From contig NZ_CP120683.1 of assembly GCF_030506325.1 (NCBI RefSeq), positions 5,646,501 to 5,710,500 on the forward strand: a stretch of DNA of 64,000 bases. Direction: 5' to 3'. Of this stretch, positions 1-7,818 are shown in pieces (the stretch's first letter is position 1; every line of letters begins with the position of its first letter). The stretch is from Tunicatimonas pelagia. Its GTDB lineage: Bacteria > Bacteroidota > Bacteroidia > Cytophagales > Cyclobacteriaceae. The translations under genes and the position numbers were made by a program. The notes below the pieces were generated by a model that saw only the letters and a program-made list of their open reading frames with translations, made no database searches and was not told the DNA's origin.

Positions 1-72
1 GTGACCCTAACCGTAGAAAACTCAACCGGAACTTCCCAGCGAACCCGCTACTGGGAGGTAATGGTTCCTTGA
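1..72 (+). CDS. C-terminal end of an upstream gene (partial)
   Basis: An open frame runs from base 1 to a TGA at 70-72 and ends in the residues RTRYWEVMVP. Only 23 codons are visible. The next gene, pbpC, starts 9 bases after the stop, so the two are probably co-transcribed. In many bacteria pbpC follows a gene for a bacterial alpha-2-macroglobulin, a periplasmic protease trap. That makes such a protein the most likely owner of this tail, but the 23 residues alone do not prove it. Confidence 0.5.
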   Translation: MTLTVENSTGTSQRTRYWEVMVP

Positions 73-81
73 CAATACCAC

Positions 82-2460
82 ATGTTAAAGAAAAGAACAT
101 ACCAACTACCACGAAAGTACTGGTTAACCGCTGGGATTGGATTAGCTATTCTCCTAGTTTATTACTTTTCTTTGCCTTTCCCCAAATTTGATACTCCCTA
201 CACGACAGTAGTAGAAGACCGAAAAGGAAATTTGCTGGGAGCCAGTATTGCTGATGATGGTCAGTGGCGATTCCCGCCTTCCGATACGGTGAGTGAGAAG
301 TTTCGGCAGGCTATTCTGCACTTTGAAGATCAGTACTTCTACCAGCATCCCGGCTTCAATCCAGTGTCGCTTATTCGAGCCGCCTACCAGAATGTAAGCG
401 CAGGAAGCATCGTGAGCGGGGGAAGCACTCTCACGATGCAAGTTATCCGGTTAGCCCGAAAAAAAGACCGGACAATAGTGGAGAAGCTACGGGAGATACT
501 GCTGGCAACTCGATTAGAACTAGCATTGTCTAAAGATGAGATTCTTAATTTATACGCCTCCCAAGCTCCTTTCGGAGGAAATATTGTAGGGTTAGATGCG
601 GCTGCCTGGCGGTACTTTGGTGTTCAGCCCGCGCAGCTTTCCTGGGCCGAAAGTGCTTTGTTGGCGGTACTGCCTAACAGCCCAGCCTTGCTGTACCCAG
701 GTAAGAATGAGGAACTACTCCTGCGAAAGCGTAACCGTCTACTGAACAAACTGTATACCCGTCAGGTAATTGACTCGTTGACACTTCAACTAGCCCTGGG
801 CGAACCGCTGCCAAGTGCTCCCCATCCACTACCGCAGAAAGCTTCTCATCTGCTAACTCGGGTACTGCAAGAAGGGAAGAAGGGCACTCGAGTTGCTACT
901 ACAGTAGAAGCCTCGCTCCAGCAGCAAGTGACGGCTTTAGTAAAAAAGCACTCTCAGAAGCTGAGAGGAAACCATATTTATAATGCTGCCGCGCTAGTGG
1001 TAGATGTTAAAACCGGGCAAACCCAAGCGTATGTAGGCAACAGTGAACCGGGAGTGGAGCATGGATCTTCGGTGGACATTATCACCGCGCCGCGTAGTAC
1101 GGGTAGTGTGCTCAAACCAATCCTCTACGCGGCTATGCTGCACGAAGGCGGCCTTTTGCCCCACTCACTGGTACCGGATATTCCTACGTATATTGATGGT
1201 TTTGTTCCCCAGAATTTCAGTAAGCAGTTTGAAGGAGCCGTTCCTGCCGATCAGGTAGTTTCGCGCTCACTCAATGTTCCAGCGGTGCGGATGCTACAAG
1301 ACTACGGTGTAGAAAAGTTACACCATAAACTAAAGCAATTCGGTATGACCACGCTGACCCAGCCACCGGGTCACTACGGCTTAAGTTTGATTTTAGGCGG
1401 AGCTGAAGTTACCCTCTGGGACTTGGTGGGTATCTACGCTAGTATGGCTCGGTCGTTAAACCAATACTTTCGTAACCCCGAACCCAATCGCTACAGCCAT
1501 TCCGATATTCACCCACTCAGTTACGAAGCACAAGCTGATTCAGCGAAGGTTTCAGTACAATCTGAATATGGTCATTTAGGCGCATCATCACTGTGGTTTG
1601 CCTTTCGAGCCATGCAGGAAGTAGCTCGGCCCGAAAATGAAACGGGCTGGCAGTATTTTTCATCGTCCCAGTCGTTAGCTTGGAAAACCGGAACCAGCTA
1701 CGGTCACCGTGATGCCTGGGCGGTAGGATTAACCCCTCGCTATGTCGTTGGCGTTTGGGTAGGTAATGCCGACGGGGAAGGGCGATCGGGTTTAACCGGA
1801 GTGACTGCTGCGGCTCCGCTATTGTTTGATATTGTACAGTTAATGCCCGCTACCGATTGGTTTGACGTGCCTCGTAGCGATATGGCGAAAGTAGTAGTTA
1901 GTACTTCCAGTGGTTATCGTGCTCCGCGTCATGCTACTGATACTATTAGCCGCTGGGTTCCGTTGGCTGGATTGAAAACACCTATCTCGCCCTACCACCA
2001 GCAGGTTCAGCTAGATGCTAGTGGAGCTTATCAGGTGCAAAGTAATTGTGAATCCGTTCACCAGATGCAAGCTCAGCAGTGGTTTGCACTGCCCCCGGTG
2101 CAAGAGTGGTATTATCAGCGTAAGCACCCCAGCTATCGCCCCTTACCACCTTATCGGGCTGACTGTCGTCCAGTTACTAATAACCGCATTCCAATGGATA
2201 TTATCTATCCGAAAGCTCATGCGAAAATATATATCCCTAACGAACTACAAGGTGAGCGGGGACGAACGATTTTTGAGGCGGCCCATCGCGATAATCAACA
2301 AACGCTTTATTGGCACGTAGATGCTACCTATCTAGGAGAAACTAGAGGCGAACATCAGATGGCGTTACTGCTAGAGGCAGGAGAGCATACGCTGCATGTG
2401 ATAGATGGACTAGGAAATTCGTTAGCGCATCCGTTTGAGATTGTGGCAGGGGAAGATTAG
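82..2460 (+). CDS. pbpC: Penicillin-binding protein 1C (bifunctional glycosyltransferase/transpeptidase)
   Basis: Class A penicillin-binding protein of 792 residues, close to the usual PbpC length. It polymerises and cross-links peptidoglycan at the outer face of the inner membrane. Residues 15-33 form one membrane anchor. The GT51 glycosyltransferase domain follows, with the catalytic glutamate in FEDQYFYQHPG (E82) and the GGSTLTMQ motif (113-120). The transpeptidase domain has the nucleophile motif SVLK (S342-K345), SLN (396-398) and KTG (535-537). The last ~90 residues match the PbpC-specific C-terminal domain in position. All catalytic residues are present, so the enzyme should be active. 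The ATG at 82 gives a short basic N-terminus directly before the membrane segment. Only 9 bp separate it from the upstream gene. Confidence 0.95.
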   Translation: MLKKRTYQLPRKYWLTAGIGLAILLVYYFSLPFPKFDTPYTTVVEDRKGNLLGASIADDGQWRFPPSDTVSEKFRQAILHFEDQYFYQHPGFNPVSLIRAAYQNVSAGSIVSGGSTLTMQVIRLARKKDRTIVEKLREILLATRLELALSKDEILNLYASQAPFGGNIVGLDAAAWRYFGVQPAQLSWAESALLAVLPNSPALLYPGKNEELLLRKRNRLLNKLYTRQVIDSLTLQLALGEPLPSAPHPLPQKASHLLTRVLQEGKKGTRVATTVEASLQQQVTALVKKHSQKLRGNHIYNAAALVVDVKTGQTQAYVGNSEPGVEHGSSVDIITAPRSTGSVLKPILYAAMLHEGGLLPHSLVPDIPTYIDGFVPQNFSKQFEGAVPADQVVSRSLNVPAVRMLQDYGVEKLHHKLKQFGMTTLTQPPGHYGLSLILGGAEVTLWDLVGIYASMARSLNQYFRNPEPNRYSHSDIHPLSYEAQADSAKVSVQSEYGHLGASSLWFAFRAMQEVARPENETGWQYFSSSQSLAWKTGTSYGHRDAWAVGLTPRYVVGVWVGNADGEGRSGLTGVTAAAPLLFDIVQLMPATDWFDVPRSDMAKVVVSTSSGYRAPRHATDTISRWVPLAGLKTPISPYHQQVQLDASGAYQVQSNCESVHQMQAQQWFALPPVQEWYYQRKHPSYRPLPPYRADCRPVTNNRIPMDIIYPKAHAKIYIPNELQGERGRTIFEAAHRDNQQTLYWHVDATYLGETRGEHQMALLLEAGEHTLHVIDGLGNSLAHPFEIVAGED

Positions 2461-2474
2461 TTCAATTAGCTTAT

Positions 2475-3935
2475 CTACCAATTCTTACTGCTTAACTCAT
2501 CGAACTTTTCGGTTATTTCGTCTATTGTATTAGGTCTTTCTTTTAGATATTTATCAAAAAAGTTTACCGAGCATTGATTAATAATTTCAATCGCCCGGTG
2601 GCTGTCGATAGAACCAGTTTGGGTAAGTGGTGTATAATTCGACCAAAGGGATAGATCAGAAAAGTTAGTATGAGTAGCGTTTCCTATGCTTAGATGGTAG
2701 AAATCACCTTCTGATACCTGACTGTAGATAAAAGAGTCTATATCTGCGGAGGAAGCAGACAAATCTTTTTCCGCCGTAATCCACAAGAACGGTTGAATGA
2801 TCGCGTGGTCTAATAAGTTTCCCCACTGAGAACCATCTAAATTGATACCGGCTTTAATACGGCTATCTAACGCACAAGCTACCGCTGATGTAGCACCTCC
2901 TACCGAATGTCCCATTACGCCAATATTGTCTTGATCTATCTTACGAAAGAATAATTGATCGTATTGGTTAGCTTTATTCTGTAATTCACCGATTACAAAG
3001 TGGACGTCTTCGGTCCATGAATTAACTCGAGCAGTATAGGGAACTTGGGTGAGGTATTGACTTACGTACTGACGTTGGGCGGTAGTGTCCGATGTTTCTC
3101 TAAAAGCCACGATACTCGCCTGTACGTCATCCCAAGAAGTATTCTTCCAAATATCAGTGTACTCTGGGTTAAGGAATCGCAAATCGTCATCAGGGAAGAT
3201 AGATAAGGGGGTTTCATAAGTGTAGTCAATGCCGAATACAATATATCCATGACTAGCTAAAGTCTCTGTCAGAGAAGTATACATGGATGAGTGCGACGTA
3301 TATCCGGGGGAAAATATGATAACTGGAAACGATTCTATCTCTAAGGCTACGGGAGCGTTCTCTAAAGCATGAGTTTCAATTAAAGCAAAGTGAGAAAGCA
3401 TAAACGCCGGTAAGCCGCGATTTCTCGCTAATACTTTGGTCAGTTCTGGATGCATGTAGGAATAAGTACTTTGGTGCTCCGCTTGGGCTGGATACCAAAC
3501 TCTGACCATAAGTTCTCGTACATCGTTGGGGTCGTCGGTAATCGGTTCAGATCGGGTGCTGTCTTGCAAATGCCAGTAGGTAGTACCTACTGCAAATGAG
3601 CCGGAAGGTTTGGGTAGCTGAAACACCGGTAGAAGATACCCTAGTAATAGTGAGAGTGCAACTAATAAGCTACCTAACGACGATAGAATGACTTTCAAAT
3701 GGCGGGGTAAATGTAAGGTGGGCGATGCTAAAAAAGTGAGCGCGAGCGTTAATGCTATTCCGTAGGCTGGTACCATTTGCCATCGCGTACCTTCTACCAA
3801 TCCGTGCAATAAAGACAGCGACAATGGAAGAAGAAGTAACCATCTGGCGTTCCTAAGATCAGGAATTGGCTTTAGTACGACAACCAGTAACACAGCTAAT
3901 TCAATTAGTACAATAAGTATCTCTAATGTTCTCAT
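2475..3935 (-). CDS. Membrane-anchored alpha/beta hydrolase, platelet-activating-factor acetylhydrolase-like
   Basis: 486 residues. The first ~105 residues hold four hydrophobic segments (about 4-21, 32-46, 54-71, 82-104) that anchor the protein in the membrane. The remainder is an alpha/beta hydrolase of the PAF-acetylhydrolase/dienelactone hydrolase type. The nucleophile elbow is GHSVGG with S344. D367 in INLDGS and H422 in NATHTNFSD complete a triad spaced as in PAF-AH enzymes. The sequence SPGYTSHSSMY near 209-219 fits the oxyanion loop. Such enzymes cleave short acyl chains from phospholipids or other esters; the substrate here is unknown. The gene converges on pbpC with 14 bp between stops. 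The start is the only ATG before the first membrane segment. Confidence 0.85.
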   Translation of the reverse strand: MRTLEILIVLIELAVLLVVVLKPIPDLRNARWLLLLPLSLSLLHGLVEGTRWQMVPAYGIALTLALTFLASPTLHLPRHLKVILSSLGSLLVALSLLLGYLLPVFQLPKPSGSFAVGTTYWHLQDSTRSEPITDDPNDVRELMVRVWYPAQAEHQSTYSYMHPELTKVLARNRGLPAFMLSHFALIETHALENAPVALEIESFPVIIFSPGYTSHSSMYTSLTETLASHGYIVFGIDYTYETPLSIFPDDDLRFLNPEYTDIWKNTSWDDVQASIVAFRETSDTTAQRQYVSQYLTQVPYTARVNSWTEDVHFVIGELQNKANQYDQLFFRKIDQDNIGVMGHSVGGATSAVACALDSRIKAGINLDGSQWGNLLDHAIIQPFLWITAEKDLSASSADIDSFIYSQVSEGDFYHLSIGNATHTNFSDLSLWSNYTPLTQTGSIDSHRAIEIINQCSVNFFDKYLKERPNTIDEITEKFDELSSKNW

Positions 3936-3966
3936 AAAAAGATATAGAATTAGATTGATGCGAAAG

Positions 3967-4176
3967 TTATTCGGTAGTTGTAACCTGGTTTAGCCAGCGA
4001 GTAAAGCCCTGTCGAACTAAATAAGAAAATAGAAAGATGAACAAGCCGTAGAGGCTGGGAATGGAGGAAGTCTGTAAACCAGTGAATAAGATGTCGGGGG
4101 AAACGCTACCCCACTCTTCGATAGCTACAAAGGCGCCGTATAGACCTAACAGTTGAGTAAAGAGTCCAAAGATCAG
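3967..4176 (-). pseudogene. Remnant of a MotA/TolQ/ExbB-like membrane protein
   Basis: On the minus strand 69 codons read cleanly to a TAA at 3967-3969: LIFGLFTQLLGLYGAF, then SVSPDILFTGL and SLYGLFIFLFSYL. This pattern (glycine-rich helix, GAF-AIE, SPDIL-GL, second helix) is typical of the C-terminal part of ExbB/TolQ-like proteins of Bacteroidota. There is no start codon. An in-frame TAG at 4178-4180 lies immediately upstream, where the sequence changes character. I read it as the 3' remnant of a gene whose 5' part was deleted, perhaps when the LytTR gene region was joined here. The family assignment is by eye. Confidence 0.6.
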
Positions 4177-4274
4177 CTATATTTCAAGGTGAAATCCAGA
4201 CGGAAACTGGTATTTCGTCGACTTTTACTGATTACCACCGATAAAATAGCCATGTTTACGGCAAACGTTTCTTC

Positions 4275-5039
4275 ATGAAAGTATTAGCTCACACATTATT
4301 CTGGTTACTTGTTATAGCTTTACTTACGTTGATATTTGGTAGCTCATACTCAAATTACAGTGAGCCATTTCTCTTTGTGGGTATGCTGATCCCGGTGGTA
4401 ATAGGCACTGCGTATTTTTTCAATCACTATTTGGTACCTCGCTACCTGTTTAAGAAGAAGATAGCTAAGTTTGTATTGTATTCTTGTTATTTGCTGGTAG
4501 TCTCTCTTTATATGGAAATGCTTGTAGTGACAGCAGCATTTACACTGCTAGCTCATTATCGATACGACAATATGTTGCCGTTAGCAACTGATTTCCCGGT
4601 TCTGGCGATTATTCTCTACTGCATGGTTTTATTGTATTCCTTTATATCGTTAGCTAGACAGTTAATTATTAATCAACAGAAGACTCGAGATTGGCAGGAT
4701 GAGAAAAGAAAGCAAGAAAATCCCGTTTTGCTAGTACGGGCGCAGCGTAAGGTTAACCGAATATTGCCAGATGACATCGATTACTTAGAGAGTTTGGGTG
4801 ATTACGTTAAAATCCATATTGCTTCCTCCGCTCCAATTACTACCAAAGAGAAGATTAGCAAGTTAGCAACCACACTGCCCGATTCTTTCCTTCGCATTCA
4901 CCGCTCCTACATTGTCAACGCTGACAAAGTTTTATCCTACACCAAAGAGCAAATACAAGTAAAGGAAATTAATCTACCTATCAGCCGAACCTACAAGAAG
5001 AGCGTAATAAATGCTTTAAGTAGACACTATCCAAAGTAG
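4275..5039 (+). CDS. Membrane-bound LytTR-family transcriptional regulator
   Basis: 254 residues. Four hydrophobic segments occupy about 5-22, 33-50, 65-93 and 106-127. A LytTR DNA-binding domain occupies about 150-250, shown by DDIDYLESLGDYVKIH, the loop KISKLATTLP, then FLRIHRSYIVN and LPISRTYKK. The membrane part, including FNHYLVPRYLFKKK, resembles the N-terminal module of LytS/YehU-type sensor kinases. Here it is joined directly to the DNA-binding domain with no kinase or receiver. LytTR domains bind direct repeats in promoters. A membrane-tethered one-component sensor is the likely mode. The input signal is unknown. Confidence 0.85.
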   Translation: MKVLAHTLFWLLVIALLTLIFGSSYSNYSEPFLFVGMLIPVVIGTAYFFNHYLVPRYLFKKKIAKFVLYSCYLLVVSLYMEMLVVTAAFTLLAHYRYDNMLPLATDFPVLAIILYCMVLLYSFISLARQLIINQQKTRDWQDEKRKQENPVLLVRAQRKVNRILPDDIDYLESLGDYVKIHIASSAPITTKEKISKLATTLPDSFLRIHRSYIVNADKVLSYTKEQIQVKEINLPISRTYKKSVINALSRHYPK

Positions 5040-5066
5040 CTCAGTATAAACTTTGACTACTTTAGA

Positions 5067-6197
5067 CTAAGACCTTTTGTTCTTCTTTTCAATTAACTGT
5101 ACCACTTCTTTCAACTTCTGTTGCAATTCTTCGCGGTCACGCTGATTTTCTTGCAATAACCGAAATAGTCGTCTGACTTCATTTTCGGGGCGTAGCCGGA
5201 AGATTCGTTGAACAAAATCTACGAAGATGAGCCCTTGCCGAGCTTTAGTGACCACACCCCGCAGCTTAAACGAGCGAGTAGCGTACTTGAGGCGGGCAAT
5301 TTGCGAAATACGGAGCGTTCGCAGAAAAGAGATAAAGGGCAGCAGAATAATGAGTAGATCAATCCAGTTCTTTTTTACGTAGTTCATTTTGCGGCGGCTG
5401 ATAGAAATCATCAGTATAAACTCAAAGGTAAAAGCACACCAGATAAACGTCTGGACTGCTTCTAAAATTAGATTGATCTTTAACTGGGGAAAGGTGGTTT
5501 GAACTTCATCTAAAAGCTTCCACTCAATAATAAGTACGGGAATGATGAGCACAGCAATACCGATCATCGGGAGCACAAATCGCTTTTTAAGCTCGATGAA
5601 CAAGCCCTCATTTACCTTGCACCATCGCCAGCCTGGCATCCAACTGTATTGACCTTCCGTAATATCGCGAGAACCAATACGCAGCGGAGGGAAAAGTAAT
5701 GTTAATAGCCGTCTCCTCTTTTCTGGTTTATTCATTATTACTCTGTCCTGACGGCTTTTGTAGAAGAGCAGAAGTACATCAACAACGAACAGAAAATAGA
5801 TAAAACCTAAGGCACCACCCAACCAGGATAGCCAAGCTAATAATGAGCGCGAAGGGGTTTCTTCAGTGTAAGCAATAATTAGTGCTCCGATAAGTAATAA
5901 GCTCAGCACCGCCAGATAAAACATACTACTAGCTACTTTAGCATCGTAGCGACGAAGTGCATTGGTTCGTTGAATAGTCAACTGAGTTTGAACGGAGTAG
6001 TCTTCGTTTTCTCTTTCTTTTACTAACCGCTGTACCTGCGGAGAGTGAATGATTCTATCGAGTGTTTCTTGGTCTTCCAGTACTGTTTTTATCTGTTCCA
6101 GAATAAGCGGGTTATCTGTCGAATGAAGCTGTTTGATTAAATGCTCCTTTAGGCTCTCCCGTCGTACAATGTTCGCTATTTTTGTTTCTTCATTCAT
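5067..6197 (-). CDS. Voltage-sensor-like membrane protein without an obvious pore
   Basis: 376 residues. Residues 1-80 are charged and helical. Hydrophobic segments lie at about 91-110, 121-146, 207-225 and 243-267, and near 278-292 follows KKNWIDLLIILLPFISFLRT. That last part resembles the S3-S4 region of ion-transport-family voltage sensors: an N-W-x-D helix, then regularly spaced arginines and lysines (FLRTLRISQIARLKYATRSFK). After it the chain is basic and ends in a coiled coil (about 340-374). No P-loop or TVGYG-type filter is visible, so channel activity is doubtful. It converges on the LytTR gene with a 27-bp gap. Function unknown. Confidence 0.6.
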   Translation of the reverse strand: MNEETKIANIVRRESLKEHLIKQLHSTDNPLILEQIKTVLEDQETLDRIIHSPQVQRLVKERENEDYSVQTQLTIQRTNALRRYDAKVASSMFYLAVLSLLLIGALIIAYTEETPSRSLLAWLSWLGGALGFIYFLFVVDVLLLFYKSRQDRVIMNKPEKRRRLLTLLFPPLRIGSRDITEGQYSWMPGWRWCKVNEGLFIELKKRFVLPMIGIAVLIIPVLIIEWKLLDEVQTTFPQLKINLILEAVQTFIWCAFTFEFILMISISRRKMNYVKKNWIDLLIILLPFISFLRTLRISQIARLKYATRSFKLRGVVTKARQGLIFVDFVQRIFRLRPENEVRRLFRLLQENQRDREELQQKLKEVVQLIEKKNKRS

Positions 6198-6814
6198 GAA
6201 CTGTTACTCATTCTTTCTAGTCGTAAAGTTAATCAACAAGAACCAAAGGGGCTGGTTTATGCAGAGTAAACGTAGCTCAAATATCTGAGTGTTGGCGAGT
6301 AAATAGTAGTTGGTTCGGCTAAGTTTATCATTTCTCTACTACTCCAGTGCAGTACTTTGTGTAGATCAGTCACAAAATCAATAATTGCCTCTTCAGTTAG
6401 GCTTACCCTCCTTCAATACTAGGGCGTATTGACATGTAAATTTGAACAGCATTTTTGGCCTCTTTTTAGGTCACTATGCGTTACTTTCGGCGGCCAATGC
6501 GTAGGTATGCCCTTTTCAAGTGTCGCGGAACGATGGCCTTTATTATCCTAAAAATAGCCTCGAAATTCCTCATTAATCTATAGAGGATATTCCGATAAAC
6601 TTCCAAGGTTCGTGTCGTCACAAACCTCGGGGGTAAATAATTATCAGAATAAGGTTTTATATGTCAACACGCTCTGGTTATAGATTGGATGATAACCATA
6701 TTCAGTACTTGAAGGATCGCGGGTATATTTACTTTTCTGTACTTTTTTAAAAATAAATTTATAGAGATGCTCACATATTTCACATGGTATATACTAATAA
6801 TCAAAAAATGAACA
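6198..6814. other. 617-bp intergenic region upstream of the curli genes
   Basis: No convincing gene was found. It lies between two divergently transcribed genes, so it should hold the promoters for the voltage-sensor-like gene (minus) and for csgE (plus). The last 100 bases before csgE are strongly A/T-rich. A minus-strand frame of about 50 codons around 6280-6430 reads protein-like but has no start codon. No clear operator was identified. Confidence 0.4.
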
Positions 6815-7249
6815 ATGCGGGCTGACAACAACCTTTTACTTACCCTATGTTTAATGACCTCTCAAGCCGTAGCTCAGCAAGCGCGCCCCGATGATATTGG
6901 CCAAGATGGTTCGGAAGGGGTTGAAATCAACGGATTAGTAGTAGACGAAACAGTGACGAAGGTCGGGCGGGATTTTTACGAGTTGTTTTACCAACAGTGG
7001 AACGCCCCAATTAGCACCATCAACTACAGTTTATTCATTCGGGAGCGACCTATGAATGGACTGGGGAGTCAAATTGCCATCTACATCAATGAAACGGAGA
7101 TATTTGCTCAAGCCGTACAGCCCCGCCACGAGGTAGTGGAATCCCTGGCTCACTATGCGGTGAGCTTGGCCAACCAATATGTGCAAAACTACGAAAGTAT
7201 CGTACAGCAACTAGGTAACCAAGACCAACAAGGAAGTGGCATATTCTAA
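6815..7249 (+). CDS. csgE: Curli assembly protein CsgE
   Basis: 144 residues, the normal size for CsgE, the periplasmic adaptor that caps the CsgG pore and directs curlin subunits into it. Residues 1-20 form a signal peptide ending in AVAQ. The mature part shows the family core: INGLVVDETVTKVGRDFYELF, then YSLFIRERP, GLGSQIAIYIN and QPRHEVVESLAHYAV. It is the first gene of a plus-strand curli locus; csgF follows after 32 bp. The ATG at 6815 gives a short signal peptide; no better start lies upstream. Confidence 0.93.
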   Translation: MRADNNLLLTLCLMTSQAVAQQARPDDIGQDGSEGVEINGLVVDETVTKVGRDFYELFYQQWNAPISTINYSLFIRERPMNGLGSQIAIYINETEIFAQAVQPRHEVVESLAHYAVSLANQYVQNYESIVQQLGNQDQQGSGIF

Positions 7250-7281
7250 ATCAGCAATAATAACAACACTATATCTTAACT

Positions 7282-7701
7282 ATGTTACATCATCGCCTAT
7301 TCATCATTTTTTCGCTATGGCTGGTCAATGTGACCGCCCCCGCCCAAGATTTTGTCTATCAGCCCACCAATCCTGCCTTTGGGGGTAGTTACCTTAACTA
7401 CAACTGGATGCTCTCATCCGCCCAGGCTCAAAATGACTTTCAGGAGGAGGGGGACTCATCCAGGGGGCGTTTTGAGCGCGATCCGCTGGACGACTTTGAA
7501 GAGAGCCTTAATCGTCAACTGCTCAGCCAACTGTCGCGCAACCTGTACCAAGACCAATTTGGCGAAGGCGGTTTGGAAGAAGGGCAGTACGAATTAGGTA
7601 ACTATCTCATTGATGTGGCACCCACTGGCGAGGGCATTCAGATCACCATTCTGGATACCGGCACCGGTAGCGAAACCACCGTCAGTGTCCCTTACTTTTA
7701 G
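7282..7701 (+). CDS. csgF: Curli assembly protein CsgF
   Basis: 139 residues with a signal peptide (1-21, ending APAQ). The mature N-terminus FVYQPTNPAFGGSYLNYNW is the hallmark of CsgF. In Escherichia coli this segment inserts into the CsgG channel and forms a second constriction, while the rest couples secretion to nucleation at the cell surface. The middle (QEEGDSSRGRFERDPLDDFEESLNRQLLSQL) and the beta-rich tail are also family-like. It lies between csgE and csgG in the same direction. Confidence 0.93.
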   Translation: MLHHRLFIIFSLWLVNVTAPAQDFVYQPTNPAFGGSYLNYNWMLSSAQAQNDFQEEGDSSRGRFERDPLDDFEESLNRQLLSQLSRNLYQDQFGEGGLEEGQYELGNYLIDVAPTGEGIQITILDTGTGSETTVSVPYF

Positions 7702-7741
7702 TTTATAGTCTACAGACCACAGTTGACAGACGACAGTCAAC
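7702..7741. repeat. Heptad repeat, ACAG word
   Basis: Directly after the csgF stop the sequence repeats every 7 bases with the core ACAG: CTACAGA, CCACAGT, TGACAGA, CGACAGT. GTTGAC (7723-7728) and GTCAAC (7736-7741) form a small inverted repeat. It shares the period and intergenic position of the other heptad hairpins in the window but uses another word. Confidence 0.6.
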
Positions 7742-7746
7742 GGTTT

Positions 7747-7800
7747 AATGATCCGCGAAGAGTAACCTGTAATTCTGATTACTATCGACCATGGATCATT
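7747..7800 (+). other. Potential RNA hairpin in the csgF-csgG spacer
   Basis: AATGATCC at 7747-7754 and GGATCATT at 7793-7800 are perfect 8-bp complements, with a weaker inner GTAA/TTAC pairing. The structure would lie in the leader of csgG, 18 bases before its ATG, and could affect csgG translation. This is seen by eye only. Confidence 0.35.
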
Positions 7801-7818
7801 ACACTAACAATTACCCCC

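Noticed and set aside
6280-6430. Minus-strand frame of about 50 codons in the csgE upstream region
   Set aside because: It reads protein-like (TEEAIIDFVTDLHKVLHWSS) but has no start codon and no neighbour in the same direction. Kept only as a possible remnant.
7723-7818. Upstream extension of csgG from a TTG start
   Set aside because: It would place 32 residues in front of a clear lipoprotein signal and runs through a heptad repeat; the ATG at 7819 explains the data better.
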